Source of the DNA: RH-AL1 sp965277355
Lineage (GTDB): Bacteria; Pseudomonadota; Alphaproteobacteria; Rhizobiales; Beijerinckiaceae
DNA length: 64,000 nt
Reading direction: 5' to 3'
Assembly (NCBI GenBank): GCA_965277355.1
Contig: CBDICN010000002.1
Coordinates: forward strand, 2,170,001 to 2,234,000
Shown here: positions 39,861 to 49,349 of the stretch, piece after piece
Layout: every line of letters begins with the position of its first letter
How positions within the stretch are numbered: position 1 is the stretch's first letter
Position numbers and translations under genes: made by a program
The notes under the pieces: generated by a model
The model's input: the letters and a program-made list of their open reading frames with translations, nothing else
Databases searched by the model: none
What the model was told of the DNA's origin: nothing

Positions 39861-41507
39861 TCAGCTTGTCGCGAGACGCCGCATCTCCTTGATGAGGCCG
39901 GCCGTCGACGAGTCGAGCGCGTCGGTGGAGGCGGTTTGGTCCGAGACGATCGGCACCAAGCGTCCGGCGAGCTCCTTGCCGAGTTCGACGCCCCATTGGT
40001 CGAACGAGTCGATGTTCCAGATGACGCCCTGGGTGAACACCTTGTGCTCGTAGAGCGCGATGAGGCGGCCGAGAGTTCGCGGTGTCAGGCTGGTGTAGAG
40101 AAAGGTCGAGGTCGGACGGTTGCCGGAGAACACCTTGGCCGGGGCCAGCGTCCCAGCCCTGGCGGTATCGGAGCCCTGCTTTTCCAGTGATGCCTTGACC
40201 TCTGTAAGCGGGCGACCGCGCATCAGCGCCTCGCCCTGCGCGAAGCAGTTGGCGAGGAGGAGGTCGTGGTGGTGCTGGTCGGCCTCGGTCGGTTTGGCGG
40301 CGACAAGGAAGTCGATCGGCACCGGCTCGGTGCCCTGGTGCAGCATCTGGAAGAAGGCGTGCTGGCCGTTGGTGCCCGGCTCGCCGAAGATAATCGGCGA
40401 GGTCTGCATCGTCACCTGCTTGCCGTCGACCTGGACGTGCTTGCCGTTCGATTCCATCTCGAGTTGCTGGAGATAGGCCGGAAAGCGGCCGAGCCGCTGG
40501 TCGTAGGGAATGACCGCCTGCGTCGAGAGATCGAGAAAATCGCGGTTCCACACCTCCACGAGCGCCATCAGCACCGGAATGTTCCGCTCGAGCGGAGCCG
40601 AGACGAAATGCTCGTCGATGTCCTGACCGCCAGCGAGGAACGCCTGGAACGCCTCACGCCCGATGCCGATCATCACGGACAGGCCGATCGCCGACCAGAC
40701 AGAGTAGCGACCGCCGACCCAGTCCCAGAAGCCGAAGACGCGATCCTCCTTGATGCCGAACTTGGCGATGAGGTCGAGTTGCGTGGAAACCGCGCAGAAA
40801 TGGTCGGAGACCGCCGCCTCGCCGAGCGCGGCGGCGACAGCCGCGCGGGCGCTCCGCGCGTTCGTCATTGTCTCGAGCGTCGTGAAGGTTTTCGAGCAGA
40901 CGATGAAAAGCGTCGTCTCCAGCGGTACGATCTTCAGGGTATCGCCGAGGTCCGCGCCGTCGACGTTGGAGACGAAATGAAGCGTGATATGGGGCGCGAC
41001 ATAAGGCGACAGCGCGCGTGCGGCCATCGCAGGGCCGAGATCCGAACCGCCGATCCCGATGTTGACGATGTGGGTGAAGCGGGCGCCGTTCGATGCCTTG
41101 ATGGCCCCGCCGCGGATCGCCTCGGCGAACGCCCCCATCTTCTCGCGGACCGCGATGACGTCCGGCATCACGTCCTTGCCGTCCGACAGCATCGGCTTGC
41201 CTGGCGTGACGTTGCGCAAGGCCATATGGAGAACAGAGCGCTTCTCGGTAACGTTGATCCTTTCGCCCGCGAACAGCGCGGCGCGACGCTCCTCGAACTC
41301 CGCCGAGCGCGCGAGGTCGTAAAGCAGGGCCATCGTATGCGCGGTAACCCGCTGCTTCGAGTAATCAAAAACAAGGTCGGGGATCGACACGTGGAACTTC
41401 GCGAAGCGCTGCGGATCGGAGGCGAAATAATCCTTCGTCGTCTGGCGCGCCGCCTCGGCGTGGTGGGTGGTCAGCGCGGCGATTGCCTGCGACAGGTCAT
41501 GAGCCAT
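39861..41507 (-). CDS. pgi: Glucose-6-phosphate isomerase
   Basis: 548 residues, cytosolic enzyme of glycolysis/gluconeogenesis. It shows the sugar-isomerase signatures FVSNVDGADLGDTLK (N-terminal region) and GVELGKELAGRL near the C-terminus, as well as NIGIGGSDLGPAMA. Of the two ATGs (41513, 41507) the second sits 7 bp from AAGG and gives MAHDLSQAI. Intact. Confidence 0.96.
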   Translation of the reverse strand: MAHDLSQAIAALTTHHAEAARQTTKDYFASDPQRFAKFHVSIPDLVFDYSKQRVTAHTMALLYDLARSAEFEERRAALFAGERINVTEKRSVLHMALRNVTPGKPMLSDGKDVMPDVIAVREKMGAFAEAIRGGAIKASNGARFTHIVNIGIGGSDLGPAMAARALSPYVAPHITLHFVSNVDGADLGDTLKIVPLETTLFIVCSKTFTTLETMTNARSARAAVAAALGEAAVSDHFCAVSTQLDLIAKFGIKEDRVFGFWDWVGGRYSVWSAIGLSVMIGIGREAFQAFLAGGQDIDEHFVSAPLERNIPVLMALVEVWNRDFLDLSTQAVIPYDQRLGRFPAYLQQLEMESNGKHVQVDGKQVTMQTSPIIFGEPGTNGQHAFFQMLHQGTEPVPIDFLVAAKPTEADQHHHDLLLANCFAQGEALMRGRPLTEVKASLEKQGSDTARAGTLAPAKVFSGNRPTSTFLYTSLTPRTLGRLIALYEHKVFTQGVIWNIDSFDQWGVELGKELAGRLVPIVSDQTASTDALDSSTAGLIKEMRRLATS

Positions 41508-41555
41508 GATCATACCTTCCTCTTGGCGCAACCTCGGCGATTGCCCGGCGCGCAC

Positions 41556-41855
41556 TTAGCGGCGGAGGGCCTGGTCGCCCAGCCTGCGGATACGCTTTTG
41601 CGCCTGCCGGCCGGCGGTTCTGGCGCGATGATGCATGTCGCGGGCGCGACGGGCGATGCGCTCCTCCAGCCGCCTCTGCCTTTGCAACGCCCGCGAAAGG
41701 GCCGGCCCCAGGAAAGCGACGCCGACGAAAGCCACCAGAGCGGCGGCGGCGACACCGCTCTGCTCGCGGGTCAGCCGAGTGCTGGTGCCCGTCTTGGGCG
41801 CGATCGTCTCCACCGCCTCGGAGATATCGCTGGTCACATCGCTCGGCATGCTCAT
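41556..41855 (-). CDS. Small membrane protein with basic tail, unknown function
   Basis: 99 residues. Polar N-terminus, one transmembrane helix (AAAALVAFVGVAFLGPAL), then a strongly basic C-terminal helix (RQRRLEERIARRARDMHHRARTAG, shown here only as its arginine-rich character). AGGGG lies 6 bp before the ATG. Same strand as pgi, with 48 bp between them. Not recognised. The basic helix could bind nucleic acid or lipid head groups. Confidence 0.55.
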   Translation of the reverse strand: MSMPSDVTSDISEAVETIAPKTGTSTRLTREQSGVAAAALVAFVGVAFLGPALSRALQRQRRLEERIARRARDMHHRARTAGRQAQKRIRRLGDQALRR

Positions 41856-41925
41856 CGGGTGCCCCTATGGTCTGGCCACGTCCGTTTAAGTAATGCGGCC
41901 GAGGCCCGGCGGATGCATGCCGAGT

Positions 41926-43430
41926 TTATTGCGCCGCTTGCACCATCCGACGGCTCGGCACGAGGACGTTCGCCACCAGCGTCACGACGATGTTCACCGC
42001 AAGCGCGATGAGCCCGATGTAGAGGGTGACCTTGGTATCGCCGAGCACGAACGTGTGCAGCGGCTTCATGCCGTTCATCGCAACGAGCGTCTTGCCGGTG
42101 ACGAACCCGACCGCCCAGCCCGCCAGCAGGGCGGGGGCTTCAAACCGGCCGGTGTAGAGTCCGAAGACCACGGCCGGGAACGTTTGCAGGATCCACATGC
42201 CGCCGAGGAGCTGAAGGTCGAGCGCGAACTGCGTGGGCAGGGCGATGATGAAGACGAGCGCACCGAGCTTGACGACAAGCGAGGTGATCTTGGCAACCGA
42301 TGCCTCGCCGGCCGGCGTGACCGCCGGGTTGACGTAGGCCTTCCAGAAGTTGCGGGTGAAAAGGTTCGCCGCGCCGATCGACATGACGGCGGCCGGCACC
42401 AGCGCGCCGATCGCCACCGCCGCGAAAGCGAAGCCGGCGAACCAGGCCGGGAATTGCGTCTTGAAGAGCGCGCTGGCACCACTTCGTTCTTGTCGGCGAC
42501 GTTGATGTGGGCGGCGATGGCGACGTAGCCGAGCAGCGCGAGCAGGCCGAGCAGCAGCGCATAGGCCGGCAGCAGCACGGCGTTCTTGCGGATCGTTTGC
42601 GCGCTCTTGGAGGCGAAGATGCCGGTCAGCGTGTGCGGGTACATGAAGGCCGCCATGGCCGACCCGAAGGCGAGGGTGGCGTAGGGCAGCACCTGGCCCG
42701 GTTTCGGGGTGAGACCGGCGGCGATCTTGCCGCCCGAGGCCAGCGCCCTCTTGTCGAGGACGTCGCCCGCTGCGGCGAAGATCGCGCCGTAGCCGCCGAG
42801 CTTGGCCGGGATGATCACCACCGCCGCGATCACGGCGATGTAGATCATGATGTCCTTGACAAAGGCGATGAGCGCCGGCGCCCGCAGGCCGGAGGAGTAG
42901 GTGTAGAGCGCGAGGATCAGGAAGGCGATGATCAGCGGGATCTCGCCGGTGAGACCGAGCGCCTTGATCACCGCCGCCATGCCGACGAGCTGCAGAGCGA
43001 TATAGGGCATGGTGGCAACGACGCCGGTCGCCGCGACCGCCGCCTCCAGCGAGCGCGAGCCGTAGCGGCCGAAGACCACGTCGCCTGCCGTCACGTAGTT
43101 GTTGTCCTTCGCCACCTTCCACAACAGCGGCATGACGGCAAAGACGAAGGGATAGACGATGATCGTGTAGGGCAGCGCGAAGAAGCCGTAGGCGCCGAGC
43201 CCGTAGACGACGGCCGGCACCGCGATCACGGTATAGGCGGTGTAGAAGTCGCCGCCGATAAGGAACCAGGTGATCCAGGTACCGAACTGGCGACCGCCGA
43301 GCCCCCATTCGTCGAGATGAGCGAGAGTCTCGGGCTTGCGCCAGCGCGCGGCGACGAACCCCATCGCGAAGACGAGCGCGAAGAAGAACAGGAAAACGCC
43401 GATCGCCGCTGGCTCGACTTGATTCGTCAT
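41926..43430 (-). pseudogene. Sodium:solute symporter (SSS family, MctP-like), frameshifted
   Basis: Monocarboxylate-type SSS permease read in two frames. From 43430 it is normal (GLGGRQFGTWITWFLIGGDFYTAYT; many helices) to HINVADKNEV. It then breaks at a GCGCGC run (42468-42473) and continues in another frame from LFKTQFPAWFAGFAFAA to the C-terminus at 41926. Deleting two bases from the run gives VPALFKTQF, as expected for the family. The adjacent DUF3311 partner gene is also frameshifted, which supports real inactivation over a lone base-call error. Confidence 0.8.
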
Positions 43431-43604
43431 CGCGCACGGTCCTGTAGACGAGCCAGATCAGGATCGAGGTCAGGCCAGCTGATACCAGTAGAAGAACGGG
43501 AAGCCGAACAACTCCGGAGTCGTTATGTTGTAGAACGGGACCCACAGCAGGCCGATGTAGGGAACCAGCAGCAGGAGCCATAACGGCGAAAAGGTAGCTT
43601 TCAT
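43431..43604 (-). pseudogene. DUF3311 partner of the symporter, truncated by frameshift
   Basis: From ATG 43604 it reads LWLLLLVPYIGLLWVPFYN and GFPFFYWYQLA before a premature stop at 43470-43472 (44 residues). The missing end (LTSILIWLVYRTVRDDE) follows in another frame. The usual LWVP between YQL and LT is lost, so the damage is a small deletion. Intact DUF3311 proteins (about 65-80 residues) normally precede and overlap SSS permease genes, as the remnant does here. Confidence 0.75.
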
Positions 43605-43670
43605 GCCCATGCGCTCAGCGAAGCGGTTTGCGCAGGCAAGCGGCTTTTGGTCGAAGCGCGGCGGACGACC

Positions 43671-44252
43671 TTAGCTGAAGATAGTCGCGTAGATTTCGGC
43701 AAGTGGCAGTTCGATGCTAAGCGCCGGTAGCGTCAATCGATCCTTCGTGCCATCGAAGCTCCTGAAGCCGCTCCAGACTTCCCCCTCGCGATCGATGGTT
43801 TCAACGTGCGGCCGATCTCTCGTCACCAGGACGTAGTGCCTGAGACTCGGGAGCGTCTGGTAGACAGCCCATTTCTCTTCTCGATCTCGACGCTGGGTGC
43901 CTTCTGAAAGCACTTCGAAGACGACGGTGGGATCGTCGATCGATGTCGCTCCCGGCATCAGTGGACCGCAATGGACGATGAGGTCCGGGAGCAGGGACGA
44001 GCGAGCCTCCTGTTTTTGTAACCGAAACGTCTCGACGAGCGTGTTTGAGGGTGAGTTGCTCGCGCGGAAACGATTGACCAGCCCGACGTTCAGGTTGGTG
44101 ATGATCCGGTTGTGCTCCCAACGGGCGCCTACCATCATCCGCACCACGCGGCCGTTGATCAGCTCCCAGCGTTCGTCGTCGGGCTGATCTGCGAGCAGCT
44201 CTTCGAAATCGTCGAGGTCCATTGTCTCGAACGGCAGGGTCGGTTTGGTCAT
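43671..44252 (-). CDS. Uma2-family putative endonuclease
   Basis: 193 residues, PF05685-type PD-(D/E)XK fold: the acidic core is seen in LLPDLIVHC and VFEVLSEGT, with WELINGRVVRM before it and YVLVTRD after it. Members are widespread in cyanobacteria and other bacteria; role unknown, perhaps linked to mobile DNA. Divergent from ruvB, with 65 bp between start codons. Confidence 0.85.
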   Translation of the reverse strand: MTKPTLPFETMDLDDFEELLADQPDDERWELINGRVVRMMVGARWEHNRIITNLNVGLVNRFRASNSPSNTLVETFRLQKQEARSSLLPDLIVHCGPLMPGATSIDDPTVVFEVLSEGTQRRDREEKWAVYQTLPSLRHYVLVTRDRPHVETIDREGEVWSGFRSFDGTKDRLTLPALSIELPLAEIYATIFS

Positions 44253-44317
44253 CGCGGGAGCCTTTCGCCTCTTCGACGGACACGATATGTTCTATAACGC
44301 CGAATCGGAAGGCCGTC

Positions 44318-45358
44318 TTGTCCCTGCCCCCGCAACGCCTGATCGGTCCCGACGCGATGGACGACGATCCCGACCGATCGCTGCGGCCGCTGACGCTGGC
44401 CGATTTCACCGGCCAGGCGGCGGCGCGGAAGAACCTCAAGGTGTTCATCGAGGCGGCCAAGCAGCGCCGCGAGGCACTCGACCACGTGCTGTTCGTCGGG
44501 CCGCCCGGCCTCGGCAAAACGACGCTGGCGCAGATCGTGGCGCGCGAGCTCGGCGTCAATTTCCGCTCGACCTCCGGGCCGGTGATCGCCAAGGCCGGCG
44601 ACCTCGCCGCCCAGCTGACCGCGCTCGAGGAGCGTGACGTCCTCTTCATCGACGAGATCCACCGGCTCAACCCTGCCGTGGAGGAGATCCTCTACCCGGC
44701 GATGGAGGATTTCCAGCTCGACCTGATGATCGGCGAGGGACCTGGCGCGCGCTCGGTCAAGATCGACCTCGCCAAATTCACGCTGGTTGGCGCCACCACC
44801 CGCGCCGGCCTGCTGACGACGCCGCTACGCGACCGCTTCGGCATCCCGATCCGGCTCGAGTTCTATACGGTGCCGGAGCTCGAAAGCATCGTTCGGCGCG
44901 GCGCTCGAGTGCTCGGCATCGCGATGAGCGCGGAAGGCGCTAACGAAGTCGCGCGGCGCGCGCGTGGCACGCCGCGCATCGCCGGACGGCTGCTGCGCCG
45001 GGTCCGCGATTTCGCATTCGTTGACGGGGCTCCCGAGGTCGATCGCGTCACTGCCGACCGGGCGCTGACCCTGCTCGACGTGGATCCGATCGGGCTCGAC
45101 CAGATGGATCGGCGCTACCTGACGACGATCGCTCATTCGTTCGGCGGAGGCCCGGTCGGGATCGAAACGATCGCCGCCGCTCTATCCGAGCCGCGCGATG
45201 CGATCGAGGATATCATTGAGCCCTACCTCATCCAGCAGGGCTTCCTGCAACGCACCCCGCGCGGGCGCCTGCTCACGCCCCACGCCTTCGCGCACCTCGG
45301 CTTGGCTGCCCCGGCGCGCGAGCCCTCGCAGTTCGGGCTGTTCGCGGAAGGGGATTGA
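44318..45358 (+). CDS. ruvB: Holliday junction branch-migration helicase RuvB
   Basis: AAA+ motor of RuvAB, 346 residues. Walker A GPPGLGKTTLA, Walker B FIDEIHRL, sensor GATTRAGLLT and the C-terminal winged helix with GFLQRTPRGR. GGAAGG five bases before a TTG at 44318 decides the start (LSLPPQRLIGPDAMDDDP); ATG 44357 is the alternative. The usual ruvC-ruvA partners are not adjacent. Confidence 0.95.
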   Translation: MSLPPQRLIGPDAMDDDPDRSLRPLTLADFTGQAAARKNLKVFIEAAKQRREALDHVLFVGPPGLGKTTLAQIVARELGVNFRSTSGPVIAKAGDLAAQLTALEERDVLFIDEIHRLNPAVEEILYPAMEDFQLDLMIGEGPGARSVKIDLAKFTLVGATTRAGLLTTPLRDRFGIPIRLEFYTVPELESIVRRGARVLGIAMSAEGANEVARRARGTPRIAGRLLRRVRDFAFVDGAPEVDRVTADRALTLLDVDPIGLDQMDRRYLTTIAHSFGGGPVGIETIAAALSEPRDAIEDIIEPYLIQQGFLQRTPRGRLLTPHAFAHLGLAAPAREPSQFGLFAEGD

Positions 45359-45393
45359 TCGGCTGCAGCGCCGTCCGAGCTGGGCGCCGACAT

Positions 45394-45425
45394 GAAAAGG
45401 GCCCCCTGCGATACAGGCGACCCTC
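45394..45425 (-). terminator. Rho-independent terminator after the Gly/Ser/Thr-rich protein gene
   Basis: On the minus strand AGGG...CCTG pairs with CAGG...CCCT around TATCG, with a small internal loop, and runs into TTTTC. It lies 19 bp past the stop codon. Confidence 0.7.
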
Positions 45426-45443
45426 TAAGTTCAATGAGACCGT

Positions 45444-45713
45444 TCAGTTCCTGCTGGCATTGCCGCCGGAATTGCCGCCAGTCGCCGTGGTGTTGGCCGA
45501 GCCCTCACCGGTGCCGGTCGAAGCGCCGGCCGCGCCACCCGCGGACGGACCGGTGCCCGGGCCACGCATGCCGGACGCGCCGGCTGCCGTTCCGGTGGAG
45601 GTGTTGCCTGCACCGACCGCAGCGCCGGTTCCGCCGGACTGCGCGAAGGACGCCGTGGTCCCAATCATCATCGCCGCGGACGCCGCAGTCACCAAGATCA
45701 ACTTGTAATTCAC
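45444..45713 (-). CDS. Small secreted Gly/Ser/Thr-rich protein
   Basis: 89 residues from a GTG start (GAGGTG upstream). Signal peptide LILVTAASAAMMIGTTASFA, likely cleaved after FAQ, then a low-complexity region of Gly, Ala, Ser, Thr and Asn (GAAVGAGNTSTGTAAGASG). Own terminator. A longer in-frame start at 45776 lacks a signal-peptide context. Function unknown. Confidence 0.65.
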   Translation of the reverse strand: MNYKLILVTAASAAMMIGTTASFAQSGGTGAAVGAGNTSTGTAAGASGMRGPGTGPSAGGAAGASTGTGEGSANTTATGGNSGGNASRN

Positions 45714-45884
45714 AATGCACCTCTTGTTTGTCGGTCGCCCGTAAATGGAGGCGAGGCGTCGAGGTTGCGTGCGCAAGACCTTTAGTTTGCGGCGGGCTGG
45801 TGCTCGACGACATCAACGCTTAGTCTGACGATCCGAGACAGCCGACACGGGTCGGTTTACACGCGAGACCACGGAGGTCGCCCG

Positions 45885-46628
45885 ATGAAGCCTCTGTCTG
45901 CCAGCGTCGCGGTGATCGGTGCCGGCGACTACATCGGGACGGCGATCGCCAAACGCTTCGCGAAAGAGGGCTACGTTGTTTTCGCCGGGCGCCGCACCGG
46001 CGACAAACTTGCGCCGATGGTCGCGGAGATCGCGTCGGTCGGCGGCCACGCTGTCGGCCGTAGCCTTGATGCCCGCGTCCCGGAGGAGGTGGTCGCCTTC
46101 CTTGAAGCCGCGGACGCCGCCGCGCCGCTGGCGCTGGTGGTGTTCAACGTCGGCGGCAACGTCCAATTCCCCATCCTCGAAACCACCGACCGGGTGTTCC
46201 GAAAAGTTTGGGAGATGGCCTGCTTCGCCGGCTTCGTCGTCGGCCGCGAGGCGGCGCGCCTGATGCTCCGGCGCGGCGAGGGCAAGATCTTCTTCACCGG
46301 GGCCACCGCGGCGCTGCGCGGCGGCTCCGGCTACGCCGCCTTCGCTTCGGCCAAGTTCGGGCTCCGTGCGGTCGCGCAATCGATGGCGCGCGAGCTGTGG
46401 CCGCGCAACATCCACGTTGCTCATCTCGTCATCGACGCCGGCGTCGATACCCGGTGGGTGCGTGAGCGCCTCGCCAGCCGCGAAGGCCAGCAGGCGCTCG
46501 ATACGCTGGCGCCCGACCGCCTGATGCCGCCGGCCGCCGTCGCGGAGACCTACTGGTGGCTGTTCCGGCAGCCGCGAGCGGCCTGGACCTTCGAACAAGA
46601 AATCCGTCCTTACGCCGAACCCTGGTGA
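45885..46628 (+). CDS. SDR-family protein lacking the catalytic tyrosine
   Basis: 247 residues. Rossmann start VIGAGDYIGTAIAKRFAKEG. Where classical SDRs have Tyr-x-x-x-Lys this reads Phe153-A-S-A-Lys157 (GYAAFASAK), and the NNAG motif is replaced by FNVGGN. Close relatives I can recall also have Phe here, so this is probably a subfamily trait rather than a mutation. Five bp before a DsbA-like isomerase gene, so the two are an operon. Activity may be non-redox or use another acid (inference). Confidence 0.85.
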   Translation: MKPLSASVAVIGAGDYIGTAIAKRFAKEGYVVFAGRRTGDKLAPMVAEIASVGGHAVGRSLDARVPEEVVAFLEAADAAAPLALVVFNVGGNVQFPILETTDRVFRKVWEMACFAGFVVGREAARLMLRRGEGKIFFTGATAALRGGSGYAAFASAKFGLRAVAQSMARELWPRNIHVAHLVIDAGVDTRWVRERLASREGQQALDTLAPDRLMPPAAVAETYWWLFRQPRAAWTFEQEIRPYAEPW

Positions 46629-46633
46629 GAGCG

Positions 46634-47233
46634 ATGCCAAAGGTAGAATTCCTGTTCGACTTCGGCAGCCCCAACGCCTATCTCTGCCACCGCGTGATCG
46701 CGGAGATCGAACGGCGCACCGGCGCGACCTTCGTCTACGAGCCGGTCCTGCTCGGCGGCATCTTCAAGGCGACCGGCAATAAATCGCCGATCGACGCCTT
46801 CGCCGAGGTGAAGAACAAGCTCGCCTTCATGCATCTCGAGATCGAGCGCTTTGTCGCGCGTCACGGGATCGCCGCCTACCGCATGAACCCGTATTTTCCG
46901 GTCAACACACTGATGATGATGCGGGGGGCCGTCGCGGCGCGGAAGCTCGGCATCCTCGCTCGCTATGCGGAACCGATGTTCCGCGCGATGTGGGAAGAGA
47001 GCCGCAAGATGGACGATCCGGCGGTGGTGAAGACGGCACTCGAGGAGGCCGGCCTCCCGGCCAACGAGCTCTTAGCGGCGGCGCAAAGCCCCGAGGTGAG
47101 GCAGGCGCTCACCGACGCCACCGCCAAGGCTGTCGAGCGCGGAGCCTTTGGCGCACCGACCTTCTTCGTCGACGGCGCGATGTATTTCGGCAAGGACCAG
47201 CTCGGGCAGGTCGAGGAGGCGATCAAGGCCTGA
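46634..47233 (+). CDS. 2-hydroxychromene-2-carboxylate isomerase-like (DsbA fold)
   Basis: 199 residues, thioredoxin/DsbA-like kappa-GST family. FLFDFGSPNAYLCHRV holds the GSH-contacting Ser, NPYFPVNTLMMMRG is the helical insert, and GAFGAPTFFVDG carries the cis-Pro. The family interconverts HCCA in naphthalene breakdown with glutathione, but many homologues act on unknown substrates. Starts 5 bp after the SDR stop with GGTGAG overlapping that stop. Confidence 0.9.
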   Translation: MPKVEFLFDFGSPNAYLCHRVIAEIERRTGATFVYEPVLLGGIFKATGNKSPIDAFAEVKNKLAFMHLEIERFVARHGIAAYRMNPYFPVNTLMMMRGAVAARKLGILARYAEPMFRAMWEESRKMDDPAVVKTALEEAGLPANELLAAAQSPEVRQALTDATAKAVERGAFGAPTFFVDGAMYFGKDQLGQVEEAIKA

Positions 47234-47251
47234 GGGTCCGTCAAGCCTAAG

Positions 47252-47272
47252 CGCCGACGTTCGGCGTTCTCA
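47252..47272 (+). terminator. Terminator-like hairpin after the isomerase gene
   Basis: CGCCGA and TCGGCG form a 6-bp stem with a 3-nt loop, followed by TTCTCATTT. Weak but well placed between two transcription units. Confidence 0.5.
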
Positions 47273-47361
47273 TTTGTGCCATTCATAACTTGTTCAGGAT
47301 GTTGCTCCAGGCTTGCCGGCGCCCCCCGCGCTTGCCCCAACCCCGAGATCTCGCCGCCTCC

Positions 47362-48582
47362 ATGCAAAGCTTGACGCGCCGGCTGCTCCCGCTTCTTGCC
47401 GGCGCCGTTCTTTTGAACGGCTGCGCCGACCATGCGCGCGGCGTGATGATGCCCGTCGCCGCCGACGCGCCCGGCACCAGCCGCGTCGATGTCGTGGTAG
47501 CGACGACTCGCATGCGGGATGCCTCCGGCGGCATCATGTTCAACGGCAAGCGCGCCGACACGATGGCCTTCGCGGATGTTGCGATCTCGATCCCGCCCGA
47601 CAGCGTGCGCACGGCCGGCGAGGTGCAATGGCCGAAGGCGCTGCCAGGTAACCCGGCGGTCGATTTCGTGACGAAGCACACGGCGATCATCGATCGTCAG
47701 ACGGCCCTGGCGCTGGTCCACAACGCGGTCCGGCACGCGCCCAAACGCCAAGTGCTGGTCTTTGTGCACGGCTTCAACAACAAGTTCGAGGACGCCGTCT
47801 ACCGTTTCGCGCAGATCGTGCACGATTCGCATACCGAGGCGGTCCCGGTGCTGTTTACGTGGCCGTCGAAGGGCAGCGTGCTCGCCTACGGCTACGACCA
47901 GGAGAGCGCCACCTACTCGCGCAACCAGCTCGAGAACGTGCTCGGCGGCCTCGCCGCCGACCCGAGCATCGGCGAGATCTCGATCCTGGCGCATTCCATG
48001 GGCAACTGGCTGCTGCTGGAAAGCCTGCGCCAGATGGCGATCCGCGGCGGCCACATCCCGCCGAAGATCAAGAACGTGCTCCTCGCCGCGCCCGACGTCG
48101 ACGTCGGCATCGCCCGCGAGCAGATCGCCGACATGGGGCCGAACAAGCCGGCGTTCTCGTTGTTCGTGTCGCGGGCGGACAAGGCGCTTGCCGTGTCGAG
48201 CGACGTCTGGGGCGATGGCGCGCGCCTCGGCTCGATCGATCCGCTGAGCCCTTCCAACCGGGCGATGCTCGAACGCGATAAGATCGCGGTCTACGATCTC
48301 TCGCAACTGACCACGCCGGGCGGGCTCAACCACGACACGTTCGCCTCCAGCCCGGAGATCGTCGCCCTGATCGGGGCGAGGCTCGCCGCCGGCCAGACCA
48401 TCGCCGACTCCGGACAGCGCTTCAGCGACACGCTGTTCAATGGTGCCAGCGGAGCGGCCTCGACCGTCGGCGGCGCCGCCGGGCTCATCGTCAGCGCGCC
48501 GGCCGCCGCGATCGACGTCGATTCGCGCGACAGCTACGGCGAGAGGATCCGACAGTTCGGCGGCGGCCTGTTCGGTCGCTGA
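47362..48582 (+). CDS. Alpha/beta hydrolase lipoprotein (DUF900)
   Basis: 406 residues. The signal sequence LLPLLAGAVLLNGC ends in a lipobox Cys, so it is lipid-anchored in the envelope. DUF900 hydrolase features: VLVFVHGFNNKFEDAVYRFAQ, FTWPSKGSVLAYGYD, nucleophile Ser in LAHSMGNWL and Asp in APDVD. His is likely in GGLNHDTF. The C-terminal 80 residues are Ala/Gly rich. Start at 47362 makes the signal peptide begin normally; the upstream 24 codons are arginine/proline rich and unlikely. Confidence 0.87.
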   Translation: MQSLTRRLLPLLAGAVLLNGCADHARGVMMPVAADAPGTSRVDVVVATTRMRDASGGIMFNGKRADTMAFADVAISIPPDSVRTAGEVQWPKALPGNPAVDFVTKHTAIIDRQTALALVHNAVRHAPKRQVLVFVHGFNNKFEDAVYRFAQIVHDSHTEAVPVLFTWPSKGSVLAYGYDQESATYSRNQLENVLGGLAADPSIGEISILAHSMGNWLLLESLRQMAIRGGHIPPKIKNVLLAAPDVDVGIAREQIADMGPNKPAFSLFVSRADKALAVSSDVWGDGARLGSIDPLSPSNRAMLERDKIAVYDLSQLTTPGGLNHDTFASSPEIVALIGARLAAGQTIADSGQRFSDTLFNGASGAASTVGGAAGLIVSAPAAAIDVDSRDSYGERIRQFGGGLFGR

Positions 48583-48609
48583 GCCTACGCGAGGAAAGCG
48601 TCACAGCCG

Positions 48610-49329
48610 ATGGCCACGATGGATGAGGATTTTCCGCCGTCGGCGTTCTTGGGATTTGCCCCGGACGCGCTCGCCTTCTTCGAGGAGTTAGCGGAAAAAC
48701 AGGACAAGGCGTGGTTCGCGGCCAACAAGGCGCGCTACGAGACGGCCGTCTTGACGCCGCTGAGCGCGCTCGTCGCCGCGGTATCGGACCGGCTGGCGCA
48801 GGAGGGCGTGCCACTGCGCGGCGATCCCAAGCGGGCGATCTTCCGCATCAACCGCGACGTGCGCTTCTCGAACAACAAAGCGCCCTACAAGACGCACGCC
48901 GGCGCGGTGCTGACGCGGGACGGCGCCAAACACGCCATGGGCATGCTCTACATCCATCTCGACCCGACCGGCTCCTTCGCCGGCTCGGGCTTCTACAATC
49001 CCGCCCCGTCGTCGCTGCAGGCGATGCGCGCTTGGATGGCCGACAATCCAACGCGCTGGTCCAACGTCGAGGCGGCGCTGGCGGCCCACGACCTGGTCCT
49101 GTCGCGGGAGCAGGCGCTGTCGCGAGCGCCGCGCGGCTTCGAGGCCGCGCCGGCTGAGGTCGCCGAGGCGCTGAAGCTGAAGAGCTGGGTCGTGCGGCGC
49201 GATCTTTCGCGCACGATGTTGGCGGACGCCGGACTGGTCGAGCGGCTGGTTGAGCTGGCGTGCGAGGCGGAGCCGCTGCTGCGCTCCGGCTGGTCGGCGA
49301 TGGATCGTCGTCCTGGCCCGGGCGTTTAG
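48610..49329 (+). CDS. DUF2461 family protein
   Basis: 239 residues. The family pattern is clear: FLEELAENNDKAWF-type segment (here FFEELAEKQDKAWFAANKARY), FRINRDVRFSNNKAPYKTHAGA, and YIHLDP...FAGSGFYNP. Function unknown; some members are annotated TIGR02453. Same strand as the lipoprotein hydrolase (27-bp gap) and the dehalogenase (20-bp gap), possibly an operon. Confidence 0.9.
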   Translation: MATMDEDFPPSAFLGFAPDALAFFEELAEKQDKAWFAANKARYETAVLTPLSALVAAVSDRLAQEGVPLRGDPKRAIFRINRDVRFSNNKAPYKTHAGAVLTRDGAKHAMGMLYIHLDPTGSFAGSGFYNPAPSSLQAMRAWMADNPTRWSNVEAALAAHDLVLSREQALSRAPRGFEAAPAEVAEALKLKSWVVRRDLSRTMLADAGLVERLVELACEAEPLLRSGWSAMDRRPGPGV

Positions 49330-49349
49330 CTCTGCGGAAGGTCAAATTC

